Shown in pieces: positions 23,522-32,549 of a stretch of 42,124 nt of DNA (the first letter of the stretch is position 1; the number at the start of each line of letters is the position of its first letter). The stretch is from an uncultured Flavobacteriales bacterium (lineage in GTDB: Bacteria; Bacteroidota; Bacteroidia; Flavobacteriales; Weeksellaceae). Made by a program: the position numbers and the translations under genes. The notes beneath the pieces were generated by a model. That model ran no database searches and had not been told where the DNA came from. It saw only the letters and a list, made by a program, of their open reading frames with translations. The DNA is taken from the NCBI GenBank assembly GCA_937876095.1, contig CALFIE010000079.1:1-42124 (forward strand), given 5' to 3'.

Positions 23522-24503
23522 AAACCTGAGAAATAGATTCTGAATTCCACTCCACTTTTCTTACAAAATTTCTTTGGCGAAACTCACAATCAGCAAGTTG
23601 GCAGATTTCACAAGAGAAATCTTTGCAATCATCCATATGGAAATTAAACTCTACACTTCTATCGGTATTTTTGGCAATGAGTTTGATGATTTGCTCCATT
23701 TCATCGTGTGCTTTTCTCAGTGGATAATACCACGGTAAAGTCAAATGTGCATCTATATGCAAATCAGCGCCATACTGTTGCATTTTGGTGTTGTGTACAT
23801 CTACCCAATTTGGTTTGCGGTGTTCCTGAAGCAGTTTTGCTAAATTTTCTAAAAATTTGGGGTCCGCTTCATCCATAATTCCACTCAATGATTTGCGTAC
23901 AATTTTGTAACCTACAAAAATGATATACAAACCAAAAAGCAGTGCAACCAAAGAATCTATCCTATTGATTTTAGTAAAATACACCAAAACCAAACTTAAG
24001 ACCACACCAATCGTGGTCAAAGTATCGGTTTGCAAATGTTTACCTGAAGAAATGAGTACGACTGAGTTTTCCTTTTCTCCTTTTTTGATTGAAATATATC
24101 CCATCAAATAATTAATGAGCGCTGTTGCGAAAATAATGAGCATTCCCCAATCTAATTTTTTGAGGACATTGCCGTGCAAAAGACTATCTACCGATTCTAT
24201 AATAATCATTAAACCAGCAAAAATAATGAGCGCTCCTTCAATTCCGGAGGTGATGAATTCTACTTTCCCGTGACCATAAGGATGGTCATCATCTCTTGGT
24301 TTTGCAGCAAGATAGAGGGAATACAATCCCATAAATGCAGAAATAATGTTCACGATACTTTCCATAGCATCTGAGAACACCGCGTCTGAATTGGTGAGGT
24401 TCCACGCAATGAGTTTCCCGATGAATAATAAAACACCAATTATTGCGACTTTTTTCTGAAAAGACAATCGGTTTCTGGTGGAATTATCTTGGGAGTTGGT
24501 CAT
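23475..24503 (-). CDS. Cation diffusion facilitator (zinc/divalent metal efflux)
   Basis: A 342-residue CDF transporter with six membrane helices (about 18-200) and a cytoplasmic C-terminal domain. Metal-site signatures are NSDAVFSDAMES in helix 2, HPYGHGKVEF after helix 3 and SSGKHLQTDTLTT (HxxxD) in helix 5. The C-terminal domain has DVHNTKMQQYG and HIDAHLTLPW, followed by a Cys-rich segment (DDCKDFSCEICQLADC) that is common in Flavobacteriia and may bind metal. It exports divalent metals against protons. The final residues are encoded in DNA that overlaps the XrtF-associated gene on the other strand. Confidence 0.93.
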   Translation of the reverse strand: MTNSQDNSTRNRLSFQKKVAIIGVLLFIGKLIAWNLTNSDAVFSDAMESIVNIISAFMGLYSLYLAAKPRDDDHPYGHGKVEFITSGIEGALIIFAGLMIIIESVDSLLHGNVLKKLDWGMLIIFATALINYLMGYISIKKGEKENSVVLISSGKHLQTDTLTTIGVVLSLVLVYFTKINRIDSLVALLFGLYIIFVGYKIVRKSLSGIMDEADPKFLENLAKLLQEHRKPNWVDVHNTKMQQYGADLHIDAHLTLPWYYPLRKAHDEMEQIIKLIAKNTDRSVEFNFHMDDCKDFSCEICQLADCEFRQRNFVRKVEWNSESISQVSKHALVNSSDNKIGE

Positions 24504-24540
24504 TTTTTATTAAAAAATTAGAGAAAAGAATTAGTAATAA

Positions 24541-24603
24541 TTGATGTTTGATAATAGATATTTGATCTTTCATCAATCATCTTTCATCAATTATGAGTTA
24601 TGA
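24541..24603. repeat. Heptad-periodic tract after asd
   Basis: About nine 7-base units follow each other without gaps. The left half has TTGATGT-like units (24541, 24548, 24562) and the right half TTCATCA-like units (TTCATCA at 24569 and 24583, ATCATCT at 24576). The right half is roughly the reverse complement of the left, so a stem-loop can form. The tract ends 3 bases from the asd stop codon. Confidence 0.6.
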
Positions 24604-24606
24604 ATT

Positions 24607-25614
24607 TCACACCAAATGATGGGCTACCAAATATTCTGCAATTTGTATGGCATTGGTTGCGGCTCCTTTTCTTAGATTATCTGCTACAATCCACATATTC
24701 AATGTGTTTGGTTGCGATAAATCTCTGCGTAATCTACCTACAAAAACCTCATCTTTTCCTTCGGAATAGAAACACATAGGATAGATTTTATTGGCAGGAT
24801 CGTCTTGCAAAACGACACCTGAAGTATTGGCTAAAATATTTTTTACCTCGTCTAAATCGAAATCGTTTTCAAATTCTACGTTTACGCTTTCAGAATGACC
24901 TCCTTGTACCGGAATTCTAACTGCAGTTGCCGAAATTTTCAGAGAATCATCTCGCATAATTTTTTTCGGTTCTTTCATTAGTTTTAATTCTTCTTTGGTA
25001 TAATCATCTGCATCAAAAACATCACATTGTGGCAATGCATTTTTGAAAATTTGATAAGGATATACCATTTCTACTTCGGTAGAATTGGGATTTACCGCAT
25101 TTTGAATTTCTGCATTTAGTTGATCTACTGCTGCTTTTCCGGTTCCTGAAACTGATTGATAGGTAGAAACAATCATTCTTTTCAGTTTATATTTCAAATG
25201 AAGCGGATTAATTGCCATCACCAATTGTATGGTAGAACAGTTCGGATTGGCAATAATTTTGTCCTCTTTAGTTAAAATATCAGCATTGATTTCAGGCACT
25301 ACCAAAGGAATTTTGGGATCCATTCTCCAAGCAGAAGAATTATCTACCACGGTACAGCCAATTGCAGCAAATTTTGGCGCAAATTCCAAAGAAGTGGTTC
25401 CACCTGCAGAAAATATCGCGATTTGTGGTTTCATAGAAATCGCGGTTTCCATAGAAACGATCGGGAATTCTTGATTTTTGTAGGTGATGGTTTTCCCTAC
25501 TGATTTTTCAGATGCTACCGGAATCAATTCGGTAACAGGGAAATTACGCTCTTCTAAAACTTTCAACATTACTTGACCAACCATTCCGGTTGCTCCTACT
25601 ACTGCTACTTTCAT
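24607..25614 (-). CDS. asd: Aspartate-semialdehyde dehydrogenase
   Basis: NADPH-dependent reduction of aspartyl phosphate to aspartate semialdehyde, the branch point for lysine, diaminopimelate, threonine and methionine. The 335 residues begin with the nucleotide-binding VGATGMVGQVML; the catalytic Cys is C126 in IANPNCSTIQL, and SAGGTTS, QSVSGTGKAAV and the His in VQGGHSESV (acid/base) are present. Full length. The gene for a small membrane protein ends 25 bases upstream on the same strand, so both can share a transcript. Confidence 0.97.
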   Translation of the reverse strand: MKVAVVGATGMVGQVMLKVLEERNFPVTELIPVASEKSVGKTITYKNQEFPIVSMETAISMKPQIAIFSAGGTTSLEFAPKFAAIGCTVVDNSSAWRMDPKIPLVVPEINADILTKEDKIIANPNCSTIQLVMAINPLHLKYKLKRMIVSTYQSVSGTGKAAVDQLNAEIQNAVNPNSTEVEMVYPYQIFKNALPQCDVFDADDYTKEELKLMKEPKKIMRDDSLKISATAVRIPVQGGHSESVNVEFENDFDLDEVKNILANTSGVVLQDDPANKIYPMCFYSEGKDEVFVGRLRRDLSQPNTLNMWIVADNLRKGAATNAIQIAEYLVAHHLV

Positions 25615-25639
25615 GCTAAATTTTGATTTCTAAAAATAA

Positions 25640-26086
25640 TTAAGCCAAAGACGGAAATACTCTGAACCAAGGAAATGCAAAAGCAAATAAAACCACTGCT
25701 AAAACTCCCATAAAAACGATTTTCAAGGCTAATTTATCGTTCTTTTTCATGTATTTATTGATGATGGTCAACAAAACTGCAGCTACAATCATAGAAAATG
25801 GGTGTTCTACAAAAGTTTGACGATTTGCAGCATCGCTCATCAAATTACCTGCTGCTAAAGCCGCTTTGAAACCTGGCGAAAAAATAAACAACAGCGGAAT
25901 TCCGATTACTGCTTGCAAATGAAAGAAAATCATGGTAAAAAGTGTTGATTTGCGAAGCAATTTGGAGATATTACCTGAATATCCGAACATTGCAACCAAC
26001 AAACTCACCAAAAACACCGCTACCAAAAGCAAGATAAGATATCCGAATCCTTTGTGCGCCTGAAGAAAAATATTGTATAATTCCAT
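25640..26086 (-). CDS. Four-helix membrane protein with conserved histidines, function unknown
   Basis: A 148-residue membrane protein from the ATG at 26086 (MELYNIFLQAHKGFGYLILL); an upstream TTG at 26128 is rejected. There are four hydrophobic helices at about 13-34, 49-69, 93-111 and 119-140. Histidines lie in or at the edge of helices (H11 in QAHKGF, H56 in IFFHLQAVIG, H95 in VEHPFSM), a pattern seen in small haem-binding or cytochrome-like membrane proteins, but haem binding is only inferred. I know similar Bacteroidota proteins without an assigned role. It lies between glyQS and asd on the same strand. Confidence 0.78.
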   Translation of the reverse strand: MELYNIFLQAHKGFGYLILLLVAVFLVSLLVAMFGYSGNISKLLRKSTLFTMIFFHLQAVIGIPLLFIFSPGFKAALAAGNLMSDAANRQTFVEHPFSMIVAAVLLTIINKYMKKNDKLALKIVFMGVLAVVLFAFAFPWFRVFPSLA

Positions 26087-26105
26087 ACTGATTTTTTTTA
26101 TGAAA

Positions 26106-26113
26106 CAAAGATA
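26106..26113 (-). promoter_or_regulatory. -7 element of the membrane protein/asd unit
   Basis: TATCTTTG on the minus strand is about 20 bases before the ATG at 26086. A proper -33 TTG is not seen. Confidence 0.4.
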
Positions 26114-26181
26114 ACCAATAACAAACAACTGCTAATTGATGTTCTGTTTCTGATTTTTAATTTAATTTTTTATTAATTTTT

Positions 26182-27723
26182 TTAAATTTTTGAAAGCAAA
26201 TTTCTGAAATTGGTTTTCTCGTCTATAATTCTAAGGAGATCAGCAACCGGAACTCGCTCTTGTTGCATCGTGTCTCGATCTCGCAGAGTTACGGTGTTTT
26301 CGGTAAGAGAATCGTGATCTACCGTGATACAGAAAGGAGTACCAATTGCATCTTGACGACGATATCTTTTACCAATGCTGTCTTTTTCTTCATAAATTAG
26401 ATTGAAATCATATTTCAAATCATTGAAGATTTTTTCTGCATATTCTCCTAATCCGTCTTTTTTCATGAGTGGTAAAATCGCTGCTTTTACCGGAGCTAAA
26501 GCAGGTGGAAGCGACAAAACGGTACGTTCTGAACCATCTTCTAACACCTCATCTTTTAAACAATGTGAGAACAATGCCAAAAACATTCTATCTAAACCTA
26601 CGGAAGTTTCTACGACATAAGGAACGTAGTTTTCGTTTTTCTCTGGATCAAAATATTGTAATTTTCTGCCAGAGAATTTTTCGTGCGCTCCCAAATCAAA
26701 ATCGGTTCTGGAGTGAATTCCTTCTAATTCTTTGAAACCAAAAGGAAACTTGAATTCTATATCTGCTGCTGCATTGGCATAATGTGCCAATTTTTCGTGG
26801 TCGTGAAATTTGTAATTTTCTTGTCCCAATCCAAGTGCAAGATGCCAGTTCATACGTTTTTGTTTCCACTCTTCGTAGAATTTCAGTTCGGTACCTGGTT
26901 GCACGAAAAATTGCATTTCCATCTGTTCAAATTCTCGCATTCTGAAGATAAATTGCCTTGCAACAATCTCATTTCTAAATGCTTTCCCAATTTGTGCAAT
27001 TCCGAAAGGTAATTTATGACGAGAGGTTTTTTGTACATTCAAAAAATTAACAAAAATTCCTTGTGCAGTTTCTGGTCTTAGGTACAAATCCATTGCGTTG
27101 TCTGCAGAGGCACCTAATTTGGTCCCAAACATCAAGTTGAACTGTCTTACTTCGGTCCAATTTCTGGAACCAGTGTCTGGATCGGCGATTTCCAGCTCCT
27201 CAATCAATGCTTTTACGTCGGCTAGATTTTCGGTTTCTAGTGATTTTGCCATTCTGGTGAGAATGGTTTTTTGTTTTTCGCGGTATTCCAATACTCTGGG
27301 ATTGGTTTCCACGAATTGATTTTCATCAAAAGCTTCCCCAAATCTTTTGGCTGCTTTTTCTATTTCTTTTTGCGCTTTGTCTTCTAATTTTGCACAATAA
27401 TCTTCTATTAGTACATCTGCTCTGAAACGTTTTTTAGAATCTTTATTATCAATCAATGGATCATTGAATGCATCTACGTGTCCACTTGCTTTCCAAGTAG
27501 TAGGATGCATCAGAATTGCAGAATCTAATCCAACAATATTTTCATTGAGTTGAATCATTGCTTTCCACCAGTATTGTTTGATATTGTTTTTCAGTTCCGC
27601 ACCGTTTTGTCCGTAATCATAGACTGCAGATAAACCATCGTAGATTTCAGAACTTGGGAAAATAAAACCATATTCTTTTGCGTGGGAAACCACTTTCTTG
27701 AAAACGTCTTCTTGCTTTGCCAT
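26182..27723 (-). CDS. glyQS: Glycine-tRNA ligase (alpha2, class II)
   Basis: Charges tRNA-Gly with glycine. At 513 residues it is the single-chain dimeric type, related to archaeal/eukaryotic GlyRS, and not the alpha/beta type of E. coli. Visible parts are the N-terminal KEYGFIFPSSEIYDGLSAVYDYG, LRPETAQGIFVNF, motif 2 KAFRNEIVARQFIFRMREFEQMEMQFF, HSRTDFDLGAHEKFSG and motif 3 VETSVGLDRMFLALF, then the C-terminal anticodon-binding domain (SIGKRYRRQDAIGTPFCITVD). Full length; the start ATG lies 20-30 bases after a -7 box. Confidence 0.97.
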   Translation of the reverse strand: MAKQEDVFKKVVSHAKEYGFIFPSSEIYDGLSAVYDYGQNGAELKNNIKQYWWKAMIQLNENIVGLDSAILMHPTTWKASGHVDAFNDPLIDNKDSKKRFRADVLIEDYCAKLEDKAQKEIEKAAKRFGEAFDENQFVETNPRVLEYREKQKTILTRMAKSLETENLADVKALIEELEIADPDTGSRNWTEVRQFNLMFGTKLGASADNAMDLYLRPETAQGIFVNFLNVQKTSRHKLPFGIAQIGKAFRNEIVARQFIFRMREFEQMEMQFFVQPGTELKFYEEWKQKRMNWHLALGLGQENYKFHDHEKLAHYANAAADIEFKFPFGFKELEGIHSRTDFDLGAHEKFSGRKLQYFDPEKNENYVPYVVETSVGLDRMFLALFSHCLKDEVLEDGSERTVLSLPPALAPVKAAILPLMKKDGLGEYAEKIFNDLKYDFNLIYEEKDSIGKRYRRQDAIGTPFCITVDHDSLTENTVTLRDRDTMQQERVPVADLLRIIDEKTNFRNLLSKI

Positions 27724-27743
27724 AAATTGTAATGAATATTTTG

Positions 27744-27751
27744 CAAAAATA
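27744..27751 (-). promoter_or_regulatory. -7 element of glyQS
   Basis: TATTTTTG followed by C on the minus strand lies 20 bases before the glyQS ATG. The -33 element is unclear. Confidence 0.42.
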
Positions 27752-27887
27752 GGGAATTTTAGCCGAAATAAATAATGTTAAACTTACCGAAAATCGTCGA
27801 AAAAAGACTAGCTTTTACAAGAGCTTCAACGAATTGTTTCAAAAAATAACAGCAATCCGAAATTGAAATTTTCTACAAACCTGTCTG

Positions 27888-28568
27888 TTGAATAAATTAA
27901 AACCTTATTTTTGCAAAAAATTTGATTTGGTAAGAATTACGGAACATAATGATTGGGTGATTTTTTGTATTTTAGCTGGAATAATTGTCTATATTTTCTT
28001 GTTGAGAATATTACAAAGAGAAGCCAATTTACCAGAATTCATTTTGCAAAACTACCGAGATTCTAGCAATACTTTTCTCAGTTGGATTTTAGTTTCTGCG
28101 GTGTACATCACCTTATTTTCGGTTTTGTTTTCTCAGTACCTCCCAATAATTCCGAAAATAGTAACACAAATGCAAATTGCAGGATATCACCTTAACAAGT
28201 TTGGGTACATTTTGCTTTTAGTATCTATATTTTATGCTGTGAAAACTGGTTTTTCCTATCTTTTTTATAAGAGTATAGATGATTTAAAAAATTGGAAACA
28301 TTTCTATTTCAGCGCAACCAAATTTTATTTTGTGATTTCTCTTTTGCTTATGATTGGTTGTACCGTACATTATTATTTTAACATAGAAAAGTCAAAAATA
28401 TTATATATTTACATGATTTTTATGGCATTTTCTTTCATATTCAAAAATTTATTTTACCTTTTTAACAAAAATCAAATTTTGCCAAACATTTGGTATTATA
28501 AATTTTTGTATATTTGCACACTCCAAATTACACCTGTTTTGGTCCTTTGGAAGTTATTGTTTTTTTAA
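27888..28568 (+). CDS. DUF4271 family membrane protein (TTG start)
   Basis: A 226-residue integral membrane protein with about six hydrophobic helices. The N-terminal RITEHNDWVIFCILAGIIVYIFLL and the following QREANLPEFILQNYRDSSNTFLSW fit DUF4271, which regularly precedes the uroporphyrinogen-III synthase gene in Flavobacteriia, as here (22-base gap). No ATG or GTG lies in the open region before the conserved part, since the frame is closed by a stop at 27864; the TTG at 27888 is the only sensible start. The function is unknown, and the coupling to hemD suggests a link to haem synthesis or the envelope. Confidence 0.8.
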   Translation: MNKLKPYFCKKFDLVRITEHNDWVIFCILAGIIVYIFLLRILQREANLPEFILQNYRDSSNTFLSWILVSAVYITLFSVLFSQYLPIIPKIVTQMQIAGYHLNKFGYILLLVSIFYAVKTGFSYLFYKSIDDLKNWKHFYFSATKFYFVISLLLMIGCTVHYYFNIEKSKILYIYMIFMAFSFIFKNLFYLFNKNQILPNIWYYKFLYICTLQITPVLVLWKLLFF

Positions 28569-28590
28569 CACAAATGCATAATTTTTTGCT

Positions 28591-29331
28591 ATGAAAATAA
28601 GATCAATTTTAGTTTCGCAACCTTCACCAAATGAATCTTCACCCTATTTAGAAATTGCAAAAAAAGAAAAAATAAAAATAGATTTCAGACCGTTTATTCA
28701 CATAGAAGGAGTTGACGCAAAAGAACTCCGAACTCAGAAAATTGATTTATCACAATTTTCTGGTGTGATTTTTACAAGCAAAAATGCTATAGATCACTAT
28801 TTCAGATTAGCAGAAGAAATGCGTTTCGCTGTTCCTGATTCTATGCGATACATTTGCCAATCAGAAGCAATTGCTAATTATTTACAAAAACATATTGTTT
28901 ATAGAAAACGAAAAATCAGTTTTGGCGAAAAAACCGCAACAGATTTATTGCCGCTTTTCAAAAAATATCCAAATGAAAAATATCTTTTACCTTGTTCAGA
29001 TGTGGTAAATGATGATATCATAAAAGTTTTGGATTCCTCAAATATCGATTGGACTAAAGCAATCATGTATAAAACAGTTTGCAGCGATTTAACTGATGTT
29101 AAAATTAGCGATTACGATATGTTGGTATTTTTCACACCACAAGGAATTAAATCTCTTGGTAGAAATTTTGAAAAATTCAACCAAGATGAAACCAAGATTT
29201 GTGTTTTCGGGGCAAATACTCAAAAAGCTGCAGAAGAAGCCGGTTTGCGTGTAGATGTGATGGCTCCTACTAAAGAAACACCATCTATGACTATGGCAAT
29301 CGAAAAATTTATAAAAAATGCTAATAAATAA
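28591..29331 (+). CDS. hemD: Uroporphyrinogen-III synthase
   Basis: Cyclises hydroxymethylbilane to uroporphyrinogen III in tetrapyrrole synthesis. The 246 residues have the two-lobed HemD pattern: an N-terminal strand IRSILVSQPSPNESSPYLEIA, VIFTSKNAIDHYF in lobe one, and YDMLVFFTPQGIKSLGRNF plus ICVFGANTQKAAEEAGLRVDVMAP in lobe two. HemD is poorly conserved, so the call relies on these motifs and on the adjacent DUF4271 gene. It ends at a terminator at 29362. Confidence 0.87.
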   Translation: MKIRSILVSQPSPNESSPYLEIAKKEKIKIDFRPFIHIEGVDAKELRTQKIDLSQFSGVIFTSKNAIDHYFRLAEEMRFAVPDSMRYICQSEAIANYLQKHIVYRKRKISFGEKTATDLLPLFKKYPNEKYLLPCSDVVNDDIIKVLDSSNIDWTKAIMYKTVCSDLTDVKISDYDMLVFFTPQGIKSLGRNFEKFNQDETKICVFGANTQKAAEEAGLRVDVMAPTKETPSMTMAIEKFIKNANK

Positions 29332-29361
29332 GTAGCATTTTTTACAAAAAAAACAATAAAT

Positions 29362-29395
29362 AAACCGTCTTTTCCTAAAGGATTAGATGGTTTTT
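29362..29395 (+). terminator. Terminator of DUF4271-hemD
   Basis: AAACCGTCT pairs with AGATGGTTT (one G-T), with an inner TCCT/AGGA pairing, and continues into five T. It lies 30 bases after the hemD stop. Confidence 0.78.
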
Positions 29396-29427
29396 AATTA
29401 TATTTAAACTTTCATTATTAATAATTA

Positions 29428-31470
29428 ATGCAAGCACCAAAACCAAAAAAAATAGAAAAAATTCTGGAAATTCACGAAGACAAACGTGTTGATAATTATT
29501 TTTGGATGAATGATCGGGAAAATCCTGAAGTGATAAAATATCTTGAAGAAGAAAACACCTATTGCGATTTTGTGATGAAAGATACCGAAAATCTGCAAAC
29601 AGAACTTTTCGAGGAAATGAAAGCACGCTACAAAAAAGACGACGAAAGTTTGCCATATTTCTTCAATGAATATTGGTACATTGTGCGATATGAAGATGGA
29701 AAAGAATACCCAATTTTTACTCGAAAATTTCAAACCCTGGAAAATTCCGAAGAAATTATTTTGGATGTAAATGTTTTAGCAGAAGGTCACGAATTTTTCG
29801 AAATCGGAAGTGTGGCTGTAAGTCCGAACAACGAAATAGCGAGCTTCTCTGAAGATGAATTGGGACGCAGAATCTACAGCATCAAATTCAAAAATCTAAA
29901 AACCGGCGAAATTCTGAAAGATGAAATCTTGAACACCACCGGAAAAGCAGTTTGGGCAAATGATAACCAACATATTTTCTATATCAGAAAAGATAAAAAT
30001 TTGCGTGCGTTTCAGGTTTTCCGGCACGAATTAGGAACCGATCCCGAAAAAGATGTGCTGATTTTCCACGAAAAAGACGATACTTTTGATGTGAATGTGT
30101 TCAAAACCAAATCGTTGGAATATATTTTCATCGCGAGTTCTTCTACAATTTCAGATGAGCACAGATTCATTCCTGCAAATGATATTTTTGCCGAATTTAA
30201 AATAATTCAGCCAAGAAAACCCGATTTAGAATATGCTGTGGAACATTTCGAAGACAAGTTTTACATCATTACCAATGCCGACAAAGCCACCAATTTTAAG
30301 TTGGTGAAAACCAAAGTAGCACATTGTTCGATGGAATTTTGGCAAGATGTAATTCCACACAGAAAAGACGTTTTATTGGAAGGTTTTGAAATTTTCAAAA
30401 AATATTTGGTTCTTGAAGAACGAAACCGAGGTTTGCTCCAAATAAAAGTAATTGAAAACCAAACAAATAACAGTCATTATTTACCTTTCAATGATCCAAC
30501 TTATACTGCGTATATTGGTTTGAATTTGGAATTTGAAACCGAAAAATTACGTTTTGGCTACACTTCGCTTACGCAACCAAGCGCAACTTTGGAATATGAT
30601 ATGCAAGAAAAAACCACCAAAATTTTGAAACAACAAGAAGTTTTGGGTGGAAAATTTTTGCAGGAAAATTATATTTCCGAGCGAATTTGGGCAAATTCCC
30701 GAGACGGAAAAACCAAAATCCCGATTTCTTTGGTGTATCACAAAAATACTCCAAAATCTGCAGAAACTCCGCTACTTTTGTACGGCTACGGAAGTTACGG
30801 ACATACCGTAGATGCAAGTTTTTCTAATGTAAGATTGTCGATTCTGGATCGTGGATTTATCTACGCAATTGCTCATATTAGAGGCGGAGAATATTTGGGA
30901 AGAGAATGGTATGAAGACGGGAAAATGCTCCAGAAAAAGAATACTTTTTACGATTTTATAGATTGTGGGAAATTTCTCATTCAAGAAAATTATACTTCCG
31001 AGAAACATCTGTATGCAATGGGCGGTTCTGCAGGTGGACTTTTGATGGGAGCCGTGATGAATTATGAACCGAATTTATTTCACGGAATTGTAGCGCAAGT
31101 TCCTTTCGTAGATGTGGTTACCACGATGTTAGACGAAGAAATTCCGCTAACTACGGGTGAATTTGATGAATGGGGAAATCCGAAAAAGAAAAAATACTAC
31201 GATTATATGAAATCATATTCTCCGTACGATAATGTGGAAGCAAAAAACTATCCAAATATTTTGATAACCACAGGTTTGCATGATTCACAAGTACAATATT
31301 GGGAACCTGCAAAATGGACTGCCAAATTGCGGGAACTGAAAACCGACGAAAATATTTTGCTCTTCAAAACGGATATGAGTTCCGGACACGGTGGTGCATC
31401 AGGAAGATTTGAAAGCTTGAAAGAAGATGCGTTGGAATATGCGTTTCTGCTTATGATTGATAAGCGATGA
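29428..31470 (+). CDS. ptrB: Oligopeptidase B (S9 prolyl oligopeptidase family)
   Basis: A 680-residue serine peptidase without signal peptide, so cytoplasmic. It has an N-terminal seven-blade propeller region (about 70-400) and a C-terminal alpha/beta hydrolase. The triad is S534 in MGGSAGGLL, D619 in GLHDSQVQYWEPAKW and H654 in SGHGGASGR. The motif HIRGGEYLGREWYEDGKMLQKKNTFYDF is characteristic of oligopeptidase B, which cuts short peptides after basic residues. The ATG at 29428 begins MQAPKPKKIEKILEIHEDKRVDNYFWM, where the conserved family start is HGDxRxDxYxWL-like. Confidence 0.93.
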   Translation: MQAPKPKKIEKILEIHEDKRVDNYFWMNDRENPEVIKYLEEENTYCDFVMKDTENLQTELFEEMKARYKKDDESLPYFFNEYWYIVRYEDGKEYPIFTRKFQTLENSEEIILDVNVLAEGHEFFEIGSVAVSPNNEIASFSEDELGRRIYSIKFKNLKTGEILKDEILNTTGKAVWANDNQHIFYIRKDKNLRAFQVFRHELGTDPEKDVLIFHEKDDTFDVNVFKTKSLEYIFIASSSTISDEHRFIPANDIFAEFKIIQPRKPDLEYAVEHFEDKFYIITNADKATNFKLVKTKVAHCSMEFWQDVIPHRKDVLLEGFEIFKKYLVLEERNRGLLQIKVIENQTNNSHYLPFNDPTYTAYIGLNLEFETEKLRFGYTSLTQPSATLEYDMQEKTTKILKQQEVLGGKFLQENYISERIWANSRDGKTKIPISLVYHKNTPKSAETPLLLYGYGSYGHTVDASFSNVRLSILDRGFIYAIAHIRGGEYLGREWYEDGKMLQKKNTFYDFIDCGKFLIQENYTSEKHLYAMGGSAGGLLMGAVMNYEPNLFHGIVAQVPFVDVVTTMLDEEIPLTTGEFDEWGNPKKKKYYDYMKSYSPYDNVEAKNYPNILITTGLHDSQVQYWEPAKWTAKLRELKTDENILLFKTDMSSGHGGASGRFESLKEDALEYAFLLMIDKR

Positions 31471-31501
31471 ATGATGATTTATTAAACATGTGTTAAAATT
31501 C

Positions 31502-31509
31502 TACCTTTG
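31502..31509 (+). promoter_or_regulatory. -7 element of the acetyltransferase gene
   Basis: TACCTTTG lies 15 bases before the ATG at 31524. No -33 TTG is evident. Confidence 0.42.
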
Positions 31510-31523
31510 ACCAAGCACAAAAT

Positions 31524-32033
31524 ATGGGCGAAACTAAAAGATTAGTTTTAAAAAAGATTTATTTTGAAAAAGATTTTCAAGATTTACTGAAGCTTTATCA
31601 GAAAAAAGAAAATATGCAGTACATTCTTTCGGGAAAATATGATTATACACTCGAAGAATTAAAGGAAAAATGGAGAAACATTGGTTTTGATGAAAATTCA
31701 AAAACTGGTTTTCAAGTTGTAGTTTTTAAAGAAACCAATAAAATTATTGGAGAATGTGCATTATTAAAAACGGAAAAGCCTATTTCAGAAGAATTAGAAA
31801 TCGCATTTATGGTTGACGAAAATTTCAGAAATAGTGGTTTTGCAACCGAGATTTGCAACTATCTAATTGATTTTGCATTCCAAACTATAAAAACAAAATC
31901 CATCAAAGCAGGAATGTATAAAGAAAATGCCAATTCAGAAAAATTAGTTAAAAAATTAAGATTTGTTTTGGAAAAAGAAGGAAAAAGTAAATCAGGAATT
32001 GAGTTTAGGGAATATATTTTAGAAAAAAAATAG
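31524..32033 (+). CDS. GNAT family N-acetyltransferase
   Basis: A 169-residue acetyltransferase of the RimJ/RimL-like subgroup. KIIGECALLK is beta-4 with the preceding FQVVVFKETN, LEIAFMVDENFRNSGFATEICNYLIDFAF covers the acetyl-CoA-binding motif A (the usual Q/RxxGxG/A is RNSGFA), and YKENANSEKLVKKLRFVLEKEG is the typical end (xxNxxSxxxxxKxGF). The substrate cannot be told; protein N-termini, antibiotics or small amines are all possible. It is followed 34 bases later by an unknown gene on the same strand. Confidence 0.88.
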   Translation: MGETKRLVLKKIYFEKDFQDLLKLYQKKENMQYILSGKYDYTLEELKEKWRNIGFDENSKTGFQVVVFKETNKIIGECALLKTEKPISEELEIAFMVDENFRNSGFATEICNYLIDFAFQTIKTKSIKAGMYKENANSEKLVKKLRFVLEKEGKSKSGIEFREYILEKK

Positions 32034-32046
32034 TCGGTCAGAAATT

Positions 32047-32067
32047 ATCAATCATCATATATCAATT
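32047..32067. repeat. Short heptad-periodic tract before the 32068 gene
   Basis: Three 7-base units ATCAATC (32047), ATCATAT (32054) and ATCAATT (32061) end directly at the ATG. The period and the base composition match the tract at 24541-24603. Confidence 0.5.
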
Positions 32068-32439
32068 ATGACAGAAAGCGAACTTTGGAAAAAAGTAGAA
32101 TACTTTTTCCAAGAAAATTTTGAAACAGAAAAAGAAGTACCAATTGAAACCATTTTGTTTCTGATTGGTGTGCAAGAATTGGGCAGCGGAAACCAAAAAT
32201 ACAGCAAAGACGACAAAGTAAACCTCATACATATCGCAGTTTGCAGATTATTAGAACCATTTGGTTATTACAAATTTTCACATTATGATGATGATGGTTA
32301 TCCACATTTCGAAGAATTGCAAGCACTTCCCGAACTGAAATCGAACGAACAACAAATTCTGATGAAAAAATCGGTGATACAATATTTCATAGATGAAAAT
32401 TTGTTTGACAAAGAAACGTTAAACAGTATAAACTATTAA
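32068..32439 (+). CDS. Conserved small cytoplasmic protein, function unknown
   Basis: A 123-residue acidic protein without signal or membrane segment. It appears mostly helical: WKKVEYFFQENFETEKEVPIETILFLIGVQELG, then DDKVNLIHIAVCRLLEPFGYYKF, a short polar turn HYDDDGYPHFEEL and a C-terminal helix. I know similar proteins in Flavobacteriia only as hypothetical. There is no catalytic motif, although the His/Asp-rich loop (HYDDDGYPH) could bind metal. The ATG directly follows the heptad tract, and a strong terminator at 32467 ends the unit. Confidence 0.75.
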   Translation: MTESELWKKVEYFFQENFETEKEVPIETILFLIGVQELGSGNQKYSKDDKVNLIHIAVCRLLEPFGYYKFSHYDDDGYPHFEELQALPELKSNEQQILMKKSVIQYFIDENLFDKETLNSINY

Positions 32440-32466
32440 ATTTTTGTTAAAAAAACGAGTTTTAAT

Positions 32467-32499
32467 AAAAAATACACAATAATCATGTGTATTTTTTGT
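32467..32499 (+). terminator. Terminator after the 32068 gene
   Basis: AAAAAATACACA pairs with TGTGTATTTTTT across a 7-base loop; the 3' arm itself provides the T-run. It lies 28 bases after the stop. Confidence 0.72.
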
Positions 32500-32549
32500 T
32501 TTTATATTGTTAAATGTAATAATTTTAACATTTCTATTCAAAAACGATA

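Noticed and set aside
24541..24603. CRISPR-like impression from repeated short words
   Set aside because: Units are 7 bases, contiguous and degenerate, without spacers, and no cas genes are near.
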